Shown piece by piece: positions 1 to 12,280 of a DNA stretch of 64,000 nt (positions are counted from its first letter, which is position 1; every line of letters starts with the position of its first letter). The position numbers were made by a program, and so were the translations under genes. The DNA lies in assembly GCA_026874595.1 (NCBI GenBank), contig CM049317.1, positions 43,424,401 to 43,488,400 of the forward strand, read 5' to 3'. Source of the stretch: Sipunculus nudus (lineage: Eukaryota > Annelida > Sipuncula > Golfingiida > Sipunculidae). The notes under the pieces are model-generated. The model ran no database searches. It saw only the letters and a program-made list of their open reading frames with translations, and was not told where the DNA came from.

Positions 1-588
1 CTTGGATGTCTGTAGCGTAAACGTGAATGTAGGTGGCGCCACCTGTCATAAAATCAGACTAGAATATCAGCAGAAGCTGACAAAAGCCCTCAGCCAAAAG
101 AACAGTGTTTAGAGGTGGTAACAGTAACAAGTACTAAATATCTGTTCTCACATGGATGTATATCTGTACATGTCTCAGTTATAAATTTAAAATGGAGAGG
201 TATGTATCATGATTCATAACAATCCACCAAATGCTTCCTGAAAAATAAGCTTCTAAGTTTTATTCTAATATCTGCTCTGTGACCTTGAAAAGTAGGTCAA
301 GGTCACCCATCTTCGAACTTGACCAAGATTTTGTCGATATACATTTTCACCAAAGAAATAAAGTTCCTATTGTGAATCCTTTTAGAGATATCCCGCTCAC
401 AAGCCCAAAGTTGAAAAATCGGATAAAAATTCATTAAAAATCAGATATTGTAGGTGGCGCCACCAAACTTGTGTAGCAGGTACAGATTATCAGTCCAAAT
501 AATCATAGTAAGTTTTGTGAAAATCAATCAAATGGTTCCTGAGTAATAAGCATCTAAGTGTTTTTCTATAATCAGCTCTAAAATGTAG

Positions 589-3500
589 AACAAGGGACCT
601 ATGGGTCACGACGCTCAGCTGTTATATATGATAAAAAAATATTATTTAGAAATGAGGCACATGCTGGTTTTGTGTGGTAATAAATATAAGCTGTATTATG
701 AATTGTTGTTGTTTATCTTATGTATGATTTTGATAGTACCTTTGGAGACAGGGAAGAGGATTGATTTCATTTATTTTATTAACTAATGGAGTACTACTGT
801 CACACAGATTTTGACTTGGCCATATAACTTATAAGCAGAACATATAATATAAGAGTTTAACTGTTTATTAAAAAAATTACAAATATTGTCCCAAATATAA
901 TTTTTATTAAAAATAATAAGAGAATCATATGATTTTTCAAAATGAAATATAACTGATATGATTATTAAAATAATATTAAAGAATATAATCATGAATGCAT
1001 TCATGAATACATTTTGAAAGTATTTGCACGAGTATTCATATACTTTCATTTTTACCTGAATTCCCATTCTTTATGCAAGAAATTTTATAATGGAGTACAT
1101 AATCATATTCGTATTTAAATACAATTACAAAGTATTCGCACCATGTCTGGTATTTATTCAGTTTTCACCAAAGATGTTGAGAATCCAGAATATACAAAAT
1201 TCACACATTTAAATAATGATCATAAGTACCTGGTTTTATGGCCTTTATTTATATTAAAAAATAACTGTAAAAAATTCATTTTGGATTAATTTCACATCAA
1301 TGTACACACTAGACACAGTAGGAATCTAGATTAATATTATCAACTGCATCTTTGTCTATCATTAATTTCCTTCATATAATCCCTAATGATTAGTAATGAA
1401 TAATATGATTGACTTCTTTATCATTAAAATTGAACTGAAAAATGCCATAGGTGACTGCATGGTGTTATTTGGAATATGTGACATTCTACCCATCGATACA
1501 AGATTCTTATATCATCAGTAACTGCAAGTTAATTTCCTGTTATTATAAACTAACAAATTCCTTTTCTATTTTTCTTTAATTTGTTATTAAAAACCAATAA
1601 AAATTTATTAATTTATTGTTCATTGTTTTGTTGTTGGTTAAAACTACTAGATGAGTTGGGTTGGACACCTGGATCAACTGTGGCTGGCCATAAGCTGCTT
1701 GGATTCTCGCCTCAAGCGTGCATAATTTGATGAAAGGTCAACATGGTCAACAAAGTGGTGACTCAAGAGGGGCTGGAGAGAGCAAAAGTCTGACAGGGTC
1801 TCATAAAAAACATTAATAAAAGCTACAATATTTGGCCAATTTCTTTCAGCTTTCTAAACTAAAAAGCTGAAAACCTTATATGTGCATGATATGAAAATTA
1901 TTTCAACAGTGCTCACGGGAAACAAACGTGCCATGGTCACAGTTGGGCAAAATTTAAGGTACTAATTTTATATTTATGCTAATAACTTATAAAATTTGAA
2001 AAATTCAGAACTAATTTTGGGTATTCAATTGAATCTTGATTAAATAATGTTACAACCCTGACGAAAAAATCTCTAGCTTCAGCAATGCCCTTGTTAAGGG
2101 AGTAAATATATTTCTCGATTTTTTACAAAGTGCATTATGTTTGGGCCCAAAACTTAAAACAATTACCCAATACTGACATCATTCTGGCATGTGCATAGAG
2201 AATGAAAAATATGTATATTATTTATGATTAAAGTCAGATCAGTGGTTTTGATATTAGGCAGTCTTGAAGTGTAACAATGGGTTTTTAATGGAAAAATGAA
2301 GTTTTTCATTAATATCTCGAAGGTATTAAGTCCTAGTGACCAAATTTTTGGCATGGTAGGGGATTTTGGAGACATCTAACTGTATGCATAATTTAAGGAA
2401 CTTAGAGCTGAAGCTGGGGAGCTGAGCTCTTGCAAACTGCATAACACTAGCTTGATGTAAACAATATGTTACATGGTGCTTGAAAACTTGATTAAAATTT
2501 ACAGTTTTTGATCAACTGGTTTCAAATTTTTGGTGTTAACAGTTGAAATGCTAACAAAAACATGCTGTGAAAATTAAATCCACAGTACTTAAAGTAAAAA
2601 AAACGTGCCATGGTCATGTTGGGCAAAATTTAAGGTACCAATTTTTTATTTTTATTGATATTTTAAAAAATTTATAAGATTTTAATCTAATTTTCGGTAT
2701 ACAATTTAATTTTGATTAATTAAAGTTATATTACTGGAAAAAAGGTCCATAGCTTTAACGTTTTTTGTGTTAAGTGATCAAATATCTTTCCTGATTTTTT
2801 ACAAAATGCATCATGTTTGGGCCAATAACTTTTTTAAATTAAATAATACAGACATAATTTCTGGCATGTATATAGGAACTATAAAGAGGAATATTTATGG
2901 TAAATATGAGGAAAAACAGATAAGTGGTTTTGATATTAGGCAGTCCTGAAGTGTGAAAATAGGTTTTAAATAAAAAATTGAGGTTTTTCCTTAATTTCTC
3001 AAAGGAACGAAGTTGCAAAGACCCAGTTTTCGGCTTGGTAGGAGATCTTGGGGACATCTAACATTATGCGGAATTTTGGATTCCTAGGTCTGGACTAATA
3101 CCTTTATTTCACATTCAAGGGAATAATACATTTAAGTTTATATATTATTTAAGCATATCCACTTTTTCCATTAAAATAGTTTTTATCTGATTAATTTTTT
3201 TTATTTACAAGTTTTATAAATTTGTATTAAAAAAACACTGAAAATATAAGTTAAAATATTATAATTCTTAGTTGCAATCATTATACATCCAGAGTGTAGC
3301 TCGTATTGGGTCATATTATGCATACACATATATTTTTATTATTTTTAAATCACAAATTTTTAAACTGAATTTAAAAGAAAATAATGCCACAACATGGCAT
3401 CTGCAAGATTATTCCTTGAATCACTATTAAAAAGTTTTGCACATTGGAGTTTTCAGTACATGCTTAATCTTATTCACCAAAATAAAATAAGATTCTGTAA

Positions 3501-5398
3501 ATTTGGTAAAATAAAAACATCTTTTCAAATAAAGTATACACACTGTTGGTTGAATGAGGGACAAACAATATCATTATGCTAATTACAATCTAAGCTTTTA
3601 TTTATTCCTGGAATTAATAGTCAATTTCACACCTTGTGAAGTTTTTACTCTTCTCAAGGAAGGAATTACTTATCTGATGAACATCCACACTTTCATAGCA
3701 ATACACCACTTTGTTGACACAATTAAATGTGAACTTTAATCATTGTAACCCTGGTGGTAAATACAAAATCTAAAATGTAGCATAGCCAAGAATAAAATGA
3801 AATACAGAAAATTATAACATTCATCTAGTTAATGCATCATCTAGGGGGGGAGGGTGTGCAGGGCAGAGAAGAAGCCTGCTAGTAGTGGCCCAGCAGAGCC
3901 AAGACAAGCTGCCTGGGGTGGGTTACATAATGCAAGTGAAGGCTTTACTACTAGGTGGGCTAGATGTAAACAACACTTGACATGGTGTATGAAAACTTGA
4001 ATAAAAGCTACTCTTTTCAATCAATTCCTTTGAAATTTCAGATTTTAAAAGATTAAATCCTTATGTATATATGCTGTGAAAATTAAATCAACAGTGCTTA
4101 CAGAAAAAAAACATGCCATTGCCAAAGTTGGACAAAATTAAGGGTATTGATTTTTTATTTAAGCTAATAACTTGAAAAATTTGCAAAATTCAGATATAAT
4201 TTTGGGTAAACAATCGAATCTTGATTAAATAAAGTTATATTCCTGACAAAAAGTCTCAAGCTTCAGCAATTCTCATCTAAGGTGAGTAAATATATTTCTT
4301 GATTTTTTAAAAAGTGCATTATGTTTGGGCCCATAACTTAAAAAAAATACACAATACTGACATCATTTCTGGCATGTGCATAGCGAATGTATAGAAAAAT
4401 ATGTATATTATATATGATCAAAGTCAGATCAGTGGTTTTGATATGAGGCAGTCTTAAAGTGTAACAATGGGTTTTTAATGGAAAAATGAAGTTTTTCATT
4501 GATATCTCGAAGGAATTAAGTCCTAGTGACCAAATTCTTGGCATGGTAGGGGATTTTGGAGAAATCCAACTGTATGCCAAATTTAAGGAACTTAGAGCTG
4601 AAGCTCGGGAGCTGAGCTCTAGCAAACTGCATAACACTAGCAATATGTGACATGGTGCTTGAAAACTTGAATAAAATCTACAGTTTTTGATCAATTGGTT
4701 TCAAATTTTTGGTGTTAACAGTTGAAATGCTAACAAAAACATGCTGTGAAAATTAAATCCACAGCAGTTACAGCAAAAAAACGTGCCATGGTCAAAGTTG
4801 GGCAAAATTTAAGGTACCAATTTTTTATTTTTGCTGATATTTTAAAAAATTTAAAAGATTTTGATCTTATTTTGGGTATACAATTTAATTTTGATTAATA
4901 AAAGTAATATTACTGGAAAAAAAGTGCTTAGCTTTAACAAGTTTTGTGTTAAGTGATAAAATTTTTTTCCTGATTATTTACAAAATGCATTATGTTTGGG
5001 CCAATAACTTTTTTAAATCATATAATACAGACCTAATTTCTGGCATGTACATAGGAATTATATAGAGAATTATTTATAGGAAATATGAGGAAAAACAGAT
5101 GAGTGGTTTTGATATAAGGCAGTCCTGAAGTGTGAAAATAGGTTTTTAATAAAAAATTGAGGTTTTTCCTTAATTTCTCAAAGGAATGAAGTTGCAAAGA
5201 CCCAGTTTTCGGCTTGGTAGGAGATCTTGGAAACATCTAACATTATGCTGAATTTTGGATTCCTAGGTCTTACGGTTTCAAAACGTGCCACATCTACGGA
5301 CGGACGGACGGACGGACAGACGGACGGACGGACGGACGGACGACGGACAATGGACCACGACTATAGCTCAGATGACTTATAGTCAGCTGAGCTAAAAA
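589..5398 (+). mobile_element. F1 repeat, long copy (4.8 kb) with internal duplications
   Basis: It starts AACAAGGGACCTATGGGTCA and ends GTCAGCTGAGCTAAAAA after a strong hairpin. The 3' module, recognisable by GTGCCATGGTCA, CAAAATTTAAGGTA and GACATCTAACTGTATGC, occurs about four times (near 1,930-2,385, 2,600-3,070, 4,100-4,580 and 4,780-5,240). That explains why this copy is twice as long as the 1.5-2.5 kb copies elsewhere. It includes a short G-run near 3,844 and a GACG microsatellite at its 3' end. There is no coding evidence: the 60-120 codon open frames recur in the other copies without conserved protein features. Confidence 0.75.
5297..5348. repeat. GACG tetranucleotide microsatellite
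   Basis: About twelve GGAC/GACG units with single interruptions (GACA). It sits just upstream of the terminal hairpin of the F1 copy, as it also does at 23,832-23,884. The position is a family feature rather than a chance microsatellite. Confidence 0.9.
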
Positions 5399-6019
5399 TA
5401 GGTCAAGGTCACCCATCTTCGAACTTGACCGAGATTTTGTCGATATACATCTTTACCGAGAAAATAAAATTATGACGGTGAATCCTATTCAAGATATCCC
5501 GCTCACAAGGTAAAAGTTAACGGACGCCGGACGGACGGATGGACGGACGGACAGCTTGGGTGACGACAATAGCGTATCAGCCTAAGGGCTGAGGGCTAAA
5601 AAGCTATCCAGGATGTATATGCATGCCGAATTTCAGGTGAATCAATCACACCACTGCAGAGATACGAGTGATTTTAACCCAAGGCAGACGAACAGATGGA
5701 CACTGTGCAAACATGGTTGCAGGTGGCGCCACCATTTTTTGTGTATGTTATAAAGCTCTCCAAGGGCTACATTTGTGCAAAAAAATTTTCCTGATCGGTC
5801 AAATGGTTCCCGAGATATGTGGGTTTATGTGTGGAAACAGACGCACAAACAGACGCAGAGCGCAGAGGAAAGGTCAGAGGTCAAAACAAAATCGGGACGC
5901 AGCAGTTCACATGTGACCCGTACATAATCCCGGGTTTAGTAAAATTCCGCCCAGCGGTTACGGAGGAGTTCTCCAGACACCTACGCGGCGGCGGCCGCGG
6001 TGGCGGCGTGCAGCTGAAA

Positions 6020-6110
6020 ACATAGTATACGCAAAACTCTGTTTTGGCGGATACAATTACTATCTAAGCTATAACTGTAACCGCCAAAACAGAGTTTTGC
6101 AGATACTATG
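6020..6110. repeat. Tail-to-tail F3 ends forming a large inverted repeat
   Basis: The 3' end of the plus-strand F3 copy (through about 6,059) faces the 3' end of a minus-strand F3 copy (from about 6,072). Each arm contains GCAAAACTCTGTTTTGGCGG or its reverse complement, separated by about 18 bases. The whole segment can fold into one long stem, and each arm is also its own terminal hairpin. Confidence 0.8.
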
Positions 6111-7171
6111 TTTTCAGTCGGCCGCCGCTGCTGCAACATAGGTTTCTGGAGAACTCCTCAGTAACCACAGGATGGAATTTTTTTAAATTTGGGATTATGA
6201 TCGGGTCACATGTGATCTGCTGTGCCCTCATCTTTGGTTGACCTCTGACCTTTCCTCTCTGCCCAGGGTCCATTTGTGCATCTGTTTCCACACATAAACC
6301 CACATATCTCGGGAACCATTTGACCGATCAGGCTTAACATTTTGCAAAAATGTAGTCCTTGGATAGCTTTATAACATACACTTAAAATGGTGGCGCCACC
6401 TGCAACTACTTTTGCACAGCATTCATCTGTTAATCTGCCTTGGGATAAAATCACTCATATCACTGCATCCGATGCACTTATTCACCTGAAATTTTGCATG
6501 TGTATACATCCTGGATAGCTTTCTTGATTTTATGACAGGTGGCGCCACCTACATTCACGTTAACATTGCAGACATCAAAGCTCAAATCTTGGGAACCATC
6601 TGACCAATTGGGCCAAAATTTTGTATGTGTATAGATCTCACATAGCTCTTCATCATACGCACAAATTGTTGCAGTGGTTTGACTTATCCATCTGAAATTT
6701 TGCAGGTTTATACATCCTGGATAGCATTCTCAATTTTAAGACATGTGGTGCCACCTACATTCACGTTAACACTGCAGACATCCAAGCTCATATCTCGGGA
6801 ACTGTTTGACTGACTGGGCCAAAATTTTGTATGTCTCACATAGCTCTTTATCATACACAAGATTGATGGCACCACCTGCCACCATTTTGGCACAGCTTCC
6901 TTCTGTTTGTCTGCTGTGGGATAAAATCACCCATATACAAGTATTGGTTTGAATTATCTGCCTTAATTTTGCATATGTATACAATTTTTATAGCTTCCTA
7001 GATTTTGTTGTAGGTGGCGCAAACTACATACACATTTCAGTTGCAGACATCCATGCTAATATGCAACACACCTCACTCTTTTTCCCCTTGCCACTCCATA
7101 CCTCACTTCACCTGTCCCACTCTGATTTCAGCCTATTCTCTTAGTCACTTGTTGACTATCTGTTTTCTAGT
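6072..7171 (-). mobile_element. F3 repeat, minus-strand copy
   Basis: Read on the minus strand it begins ACTAGAAAACAGATAGTCAA at 7,171 and ends with the GCAAAACTCTGTTTTGGCGG terminal hairpin near 6,072. Inside are at least two GGTGGCGCCACC palindromes or near copies (around 6,390 and 6,540) and several phrases shared with the array at 28-30 kb. It is non-coding. Confidence 0.8.
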
Positions 7172-8214
7172 TTATTACTGGTATTAATATTTGATTCACA
7201 CCTCAGGTGAAGTTTTCACTCTTCTGAAATAAGGTATTCCTTATCTGATGAACATCCACACATTCATAGCAATACACCACTTTGTGGACACAATTAAATG
7301 TGCACTTTTATCATTGTAACCCTGGAGGTACATTACAAAATCTAAAATGTAGCAAAAGCTAAGAATTAGAATGAATCAAATAAAGAAAATTATAACATTT
7401 ATCTAGTTTATGTACTATCCAGGGGGGGGGGGGGGGAAGTGCAGGGCAGAGGGGAACCCTGCCAGTAGTGGCCAAGCTGAGCCAAGGCAAGCTGCCTGGG
7501 GGGGGGGGGGGGGTACATAACACAGATGAAGGCTGTATACTAGGTGGGCTTGATGTAAACAACACTTGACATGTGATATGAAAACTTGAATAAAAGCTAC
7601 TCTTTTCAATCAATTCCTTTGAAATTTCAGATTTTTAAATGATTAAATCCTTATGTATATATGCTGTGAAAACTAAATCAACAATGCTTAAAGGGAAAAA
7701 GGTGCCGTTGCCAAATTTAGACAAAATTTAAGTTATTGATTTTTTATTTATGCTAATAACTTAAACAATTTGCAAGATATCGATCTAATTTTGGGTAAAC
7801 AATTGAATCTTAATTAGATATAGTTATATACCTGAAAAAAATCTCTAGCTTCAGCAATTCTTATGTTAAGTGAGTAAATATATTTCTTGATTTTTTACAA
7901 GGTACCATAATGGTCTGGCTCATAACTTCAACACATAATGCAATACTGACTTAATTTTTTGTATGTACATAGAAAATGTAGAAGAATATGCATACTAAAT
8001 ATGAACAAAAACAGTTTAGTGGTTTTGATACTGGGCAGTCTTGAAGTGTAACAATGGGTTTTTAATGGAAAACAGATGTTTTTCCTTAATATCTTGAGGG
8101 AATGAAACCCAACTTCTGTATGGTAGGAGATTTTGGGGACATCTAACTGTATGCAATATTTTGGATTTGTAGGTCCAAGGGTTTCAAAACATGCCCTGTT
8201 AATTTACTGACGGC
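7172..8214 (+). mobile_element. F1 interior fragment
   Basis: This matches the middle and 3' part of F1 (for example ATTATAACATTCATCTAG-like text near 7,390, poly-G tracts at about 7,422 and 7,500, and GACATCTAACTGTATGC near 8,138). It lacks both the AACAAGGG start and the terminal hairpin, and it runs directly into an F3 fragment at about 8,215. It is non-coding. Confidence 0.65.
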
Positions 8215-8880
8215 CGGATGGATAAGTCAAACCACTGCCGAGATATGAGTGATTTTGTCCCATGACAGACAAACAGATGGATGCTGTAGAAAAATTCCTG
8301 CAGGTGGCACCACCAGTATGATAAGAGCTATGTGAGATCTATACACATGCAAAATTTCAGGAGGATATGTCAAACCAGTCCTGAGATATAAGCCTGGATG
8401 TCTGCAGCATGAACGTGAATGTAGGTGGCACCACCTGTCATAAAATTTAAAAAGCTATCCAGGATGAATACACATGCGAAATTTCAGGCCAATAAGTCCA
8501 TTCACTGCAGAGATATTAGTGATTTTATCCTGAGGCAGATGAACAGATGGAGCAGGTTGCGCCACTATTTTTTATGTAAGTTATAAAGCTATCCAAGGTC
8601 TACCTTTGTGCAAAATTTTTCTCCTGACTGGTCAAATGAGTCCAAAGATATGTGGGTTAATGTGTTAAATCAGACAAACAGGAGGACGCACTGGAGGGAG
8701 GAAAAGTCATAGATCAACGCAAAATATTTTAACACCAGTTCACATGTGACTCATTAAAATTGTGTAATGTTTCGGAAAATCTGTCCAGTGGTCTCAGAGT
8801 TCTATTCCAGTGGAGGTGGCGGCGCTACCCAGTCAAAAACATGGTATCCGCAAAACTTTGTTTGGTGGATACAAAAAATA
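8215..8880 (+). mobile_element. F3 3' fragment
   Basis: It joins the preceding F1 piece at GATAAGTCAAACCACTGCCG and ends with a decayed F3 terminal hairpin (GTATCCGC ... GTGGATAC) near 8,876. Three GGTGGC-type palindrome remnants are present. It is non-coding. Confidence 0.7.
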
Positions 8881-8953
8881 TATGTCAAATATACACAAAA
8901 AAACATTCCCAAAGCTGACAAAAATATGTAGTACTAAAAAGGTACTTGTTTAC

Positions 8954-9087
8954 CTGCATGCATAATGGTCTCCACTTCCTTAAAATCAGAATTATAGCTA
9001 CAATCATGACAATCAGGACTGCCACAACCAAACCAGCCACTAAACCAGCATTAGATCCTGATGGAGGTCCAACAGTGGTGGTCCACA
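8954..9087 (-). CDS. Lectin-like receptor, transmembrane exon
   Basis: On the minus strand a pyrimidine-poor but legitimate acceptor (GTGTTTCAG) opens a 134-nt exon that closes at CAG|GTAAAC. It begins in phase 1 and ends in phase 0. The 44 codons read as a short Thr/Pro/Gly/Ser linker (VWTTTVGPPSGSNAG), then about 21 hydrophobic residues (LVAGLVVAVLIVMIVAIILIL), then the basic stop-transfer sequence RKWR. This is a single-pass type I membrane anchor. The entry phase matches the stalk exon at 20,086-20,139. Further cytoplasmic-tail exons must lie at lower coordinates; none could be recognised in 1-8,953, so the C-terminus is unknown. The exon is certain as an open, well-bounded unit. Its membership in the lectin gene is inferred from strand, phase and position. 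Confidence 0.75.
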
Positions 9088-11930
9088 CTGAAACACCAAA
9101 GTACAAGGTCATCATAATGTTCATCATTATAAAGTGTACATAAAACCTCACCCAAGTGGACCTGCTCAAGCATACTAGCCACTAAACTAGCATTATGATG
9201 TTCACCCAATGCATTACACAGATGACTATGATGATTCAAGGTTTTCTAGTTGATCTAACTTTGTGTGTCTGGAAATAACTTGTAATGCCAATCAGGGCAT
9301 GGGAGAATGTTGGACACATGATGGGTGGTTGCTGTTGAGGTAGTTGCCATCCTTTCCTTGTGGACATCACATTTCCTCTGGGACTCGTCCCAGTTGTGCA
9401 TATCACTTTATCCAGGTTAGCATGGTTTTAGCCACCCAGTAGTTAAAACCAGTAAAAAACATGGTTAAAACCATCCCGGCTAAATCAGGTGGCTAAAACA
9501 AAAAAAGTGGCTAAAACTGGCTGAGACCTCACAAACTGTTAAACAGGCCCTCAGATGTCTTCCTCAATTTGTTATGTTACCATGAACAACTGATACCCAG
9601 CAGAGGATGTCAAACAAGTTGAGACTCCATTGTGTTAACTATAATTAAAATGTGGGTTTGATCACTCTGGAGTTTCAAATGATTTAAGACTTCAGACAGT
9701 TGTTAAAATTGTTGATGTTCAATTGTTTCTGTAACCTTGGAACTTAAGTACAATGGGTGTTTTGGTAATATTTTTTCTTAATCAATCTATCATTCCTATT
9801 AGAGTGGCCAGTAAGGTCATAATGCTAAAGATGGTAGGCCGATTGGCCCCATCTGGAACCAGTTTTTTAGTCTGCCAACAGCTCCAAGGTTGCTGCTCAG
9901 TGACCAAAGGAAAACTTCCCATGGACAATTTTCCCAGTATTGTAGCCTTATCCATATTTCATTGCATTTGTTTAGATTTTTCAGCCCTGCGTTCACAGGT
10001 TGTACTCAGCAGCTGGGTTAAACATGGGTTTTACCCGGGTAAAACCTTGGTAGGCTAAAATAGGTTTAACCCAAGTATTACCAAAGAATCCTGGGTTTTA
10101 CCATTTATTCCTGTCAATGAGAGTGGTGTGCCTTGAGCAGCCAATTATATGTTAGAGTGTAACTGTTAGTCACGGCTGCATGGTTTTAGCCACCCAGCTG
10201 TTAAAATCATTTATAACATGGTTAAAACCCTGTTGTTTGAGACAAGTTTTCCCCAGTTTTAGCCACCAAATGTTTTAGCCACCCAAAGTGGCTAAAACAG
10301 GTTGGAGCTCTGTAAATCATCTAAAAGTCATGGTCTATCATAAGCATTTGGTCTAAATATATCAACAACTCATACCCAGTACAGTGTGTCATATGAGTTG
10401 AGACTCCACAGTGTGAAAATCATATTACTATAATGTGATCACTCAGTGGGGTCTGATGATTGGTTCCTGTTATTTTGAGGTATAAATACAAAGGGTGTTT
10501 TAGGTGATTTTTTTCAATCAGTCTGTGTAATGTTTACAATGTAGACTGTCAAGGGTTTCAGTACTCTTTATTGTTACATCCAGTCCTCAGTGATGAGAGG
10601 GTGAAAAACTACAAAGGAACAAAAAAACAATGATTATAATTTGACAAAGTCAGATACGGTTACACTTACATACAAATTTAACATAAAACACGTCCATTAT
10701 TACAGTAATAGTTACATGTAAAAGAGACACCAAGAATATTGTAATGATCTCTGAATGACACCAACATGTGGCGCCCCCTGTCAAGTGACACACTAATAAA
10801 ACCACACACAATACAGATGATGCAAGTACATAATTAAGTCTAATTATCTGGATATTGCAGCAAACAACTCTACCGAATATGAATAAAACCATGGAAAAAA
10901 TTCTTGTGTTTGAATGTCCTTGCTATTATGCATAATACACAAAAATACTACAGTTTATAAGAATTAAGCCCAAAATCCAAGATTTATAGTGTTACAAAAT
11001 TCCTATACTGCAACTTCATTCTGTAAATTAACCAGATAAACAGATCATATTTCTGAACAAGTACATCGTTAGAAAAATGCAAATATAAGTCTGAAAACGT
11101 TTGCATCGCAGTCTTAAAAATACTATAATGACATCATTTATGAAGGTTGATCCAGACAACACAAATTCCGAATAAACAGACAGAATACCAATATAGATAA
11201 ACTTGTGAACAAATTATTTCGGCATCATCACAACTTGGCACAACAAGGCATTTTACAACTTGACACAGAATGTATTTATACCGCTGGTTGCCACACAGAA
11301 AAAATAAAGCACCGTATTAAAACTATACCTTGTCATGCCTATAAAACCTGGCATATACTTATCGAACATATTATCTCTCAACTTACAGTAAAATAATAAC
11401 AAACTTACTCTTTAAAGGGGCCAGAATCACGACAGAAGCAGTGATTACAAGTAGCGTGGCTGCGTTATGCCAGTACGCCATAACAAATACCAAATTGTCA
11501 CGGACCGATTCGTATCGGACTGAATTATTACGGACCGAATCGTCACCCCGCCAGTTGTACCTAAACCTGGGGCGGCACAGTCTGATATCTAAAGGTCTTC
11601 CAACATCTGACCTGCCTGATGGCCTTTATTGACTTGATGGTGATTCTACAATTTTTAGTGACTTCATCAGCAGCCAACGAGAGTTCATTAGTTTTGGGTT
11701 TGTGCTGAATAAGCTACACAACAGTCTTTACACACAAACCACAGCAAAGCTGGTGATTATATAAAGAATTCTGAGAAGACCAAAGAAGCCGGGTTCTTAT
11801 TCAATGAGAAAAACTCAGTATGGACAATTTTCCCAGTATGTTGACACAATCAATATTGCATTTATTTGGAATTAGTAGCCAAGACTCACAATGATGTACC
11901 ATGAATTTTAAGTGTATTAATCTCACCTTT
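9088..11930. other. Intron with a diverged duplicated segment; otherwise unassigned
   Basis: A segment with GGTTTTAGCCACCCAG, TGGTTAAAACC and TGAGACTCCA occurs at about 9,418-9,660 and again at 10,170-10,470, suggesting an old ~750-bp tandem duplication. Between the copies is a perfect 20-bp palindrome at 10,027-10,046. From 10,650 to 11,930 nothing was recognised beyond short incidental open frames. Confidence 0.6.
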
Positions 11931-12118
11931 TCTCCGTGAAAAGTAGTTCCGTTAGTTGGCGGGTAGGTCACCCCTTGGCTTAGCCATAACACTTCACCTC
12001 GTAGTTCCGACACAGATTAAATTTTGTGAGACAGCCCTTTAGTACCAGGTCCCTTCCGTGATCCCCTGTGCCTCCTAGCAACTACGTTTGTTGTCACTAC
12101 CCTTCAATTTACTCCGAA
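11931..12118 (-). repeat. DIRS right inverted terminal repeat
   Basis: The plus-strand text from AGGTCACCCCTTGGCTTAGC (11,965 onward) to TTTGTTGTCACTACCCTTC is the reverse complement, with scattered differences, of 18,185-18,334. The outermost part (TCACCTTTTCTCCGTG, 11,931) has no partner at the left end but is complementary to the internal region at about 12,190-12,238. Confidence 0.85.
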
Positions 12119-12189
12119 CACAGCCAAAACCACAGAGTAAAGGAGAATGAAGGAGAGAACCAAGGGAGGGAAACCTGATAGCCAAGGGG

Positions 12190-12267
12190 TGTCCTACCGA
12201 GCAACTAACCAAACTACTTATCACGGAGAAAAGGTGAGTTCCACTACATTCTCTAATAGTACGTCAG
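12190..12267 (-). repeat. DIRS internal complementary region (copy of the circle junction)
   Basis: Plus-strand 12,190-12,238 ends CGGAGAAAAGGTGAG and is the inverted copy of the outer right end (11,931-11,978). It continues without a gap into TTCCACTACATTCTCTAATA (12,239-12,258), which corresponds to the outer left end (read on the minus strand at 18,359-18,331). The right end joined to the left end, in complement, is the defining feature of a DIRS internal complementary region. It is thought to template circle formation. Confidence 0.85.
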
Positions 12268-12280
12268 CAGGGCAAGAAAA

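Larger units (their letters stand above)
58..5602 (+). mobile_element. F5 repeat copy, split (58-588 and 5,399-5,602)
   Basis: The copy starts ACTAGAATATCAGCAGAAG, with a small hairpin (CAGC-AGAA-GCTG) followed by AGCCCTCAGC. It ends at 5,602 with a hairpin and GGGCTGAGGGCTAAAAA, whose reverse complement repeats AGCCCTCAGC. Internal text includes a segment on either side of the break (about 283-310 and 5,399-5,425) reading AGGTCAAGGTCACCCATCTT. It is non-coding. A second, 5'-only copy starts at 40,555. The element sits inside F3 and is itself interrupted by F1 at 589-5,398. Confidence 0.75.
1..6059 (+). mobile_element. F3 repeat copy, split by a nested insertion (1-57 and 5,603-6,059)
   Basis: Positions 1-57 match the F3 family: a GGTGGCGCCACC palindrome followed by a segment ending in AAAATCAG. 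The next expected bases of F3 (GCTATCCAGGATGTATA) resume at 5,603 and run to the family's 3' hairpin ending near 6,059. The 5.5 kb between the two parts is a nested insertion (F5, itself containing F1). Comparison with the intact array units at 28.6-30.4 kb shows that the break lies in a run of A. The start of this copy lies outside the window. No protein is supported; short open frames here are incidental. Confidence 0.8.

Noticed and set aside
2163-5236. Recurring minus-strand frames beginning MSPKSPT or MSPRSPT
   Set aside because: They occur in the same place in several F1 copies because the DNA is repeated. They vary in frame and length, with no recognisable domain.
5281-5560. GACG repeats as a telomere or regulatory array
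   Set aside because: They are microsatellites at a fixed position before the terminal hairpins of F1 and F5 copies.
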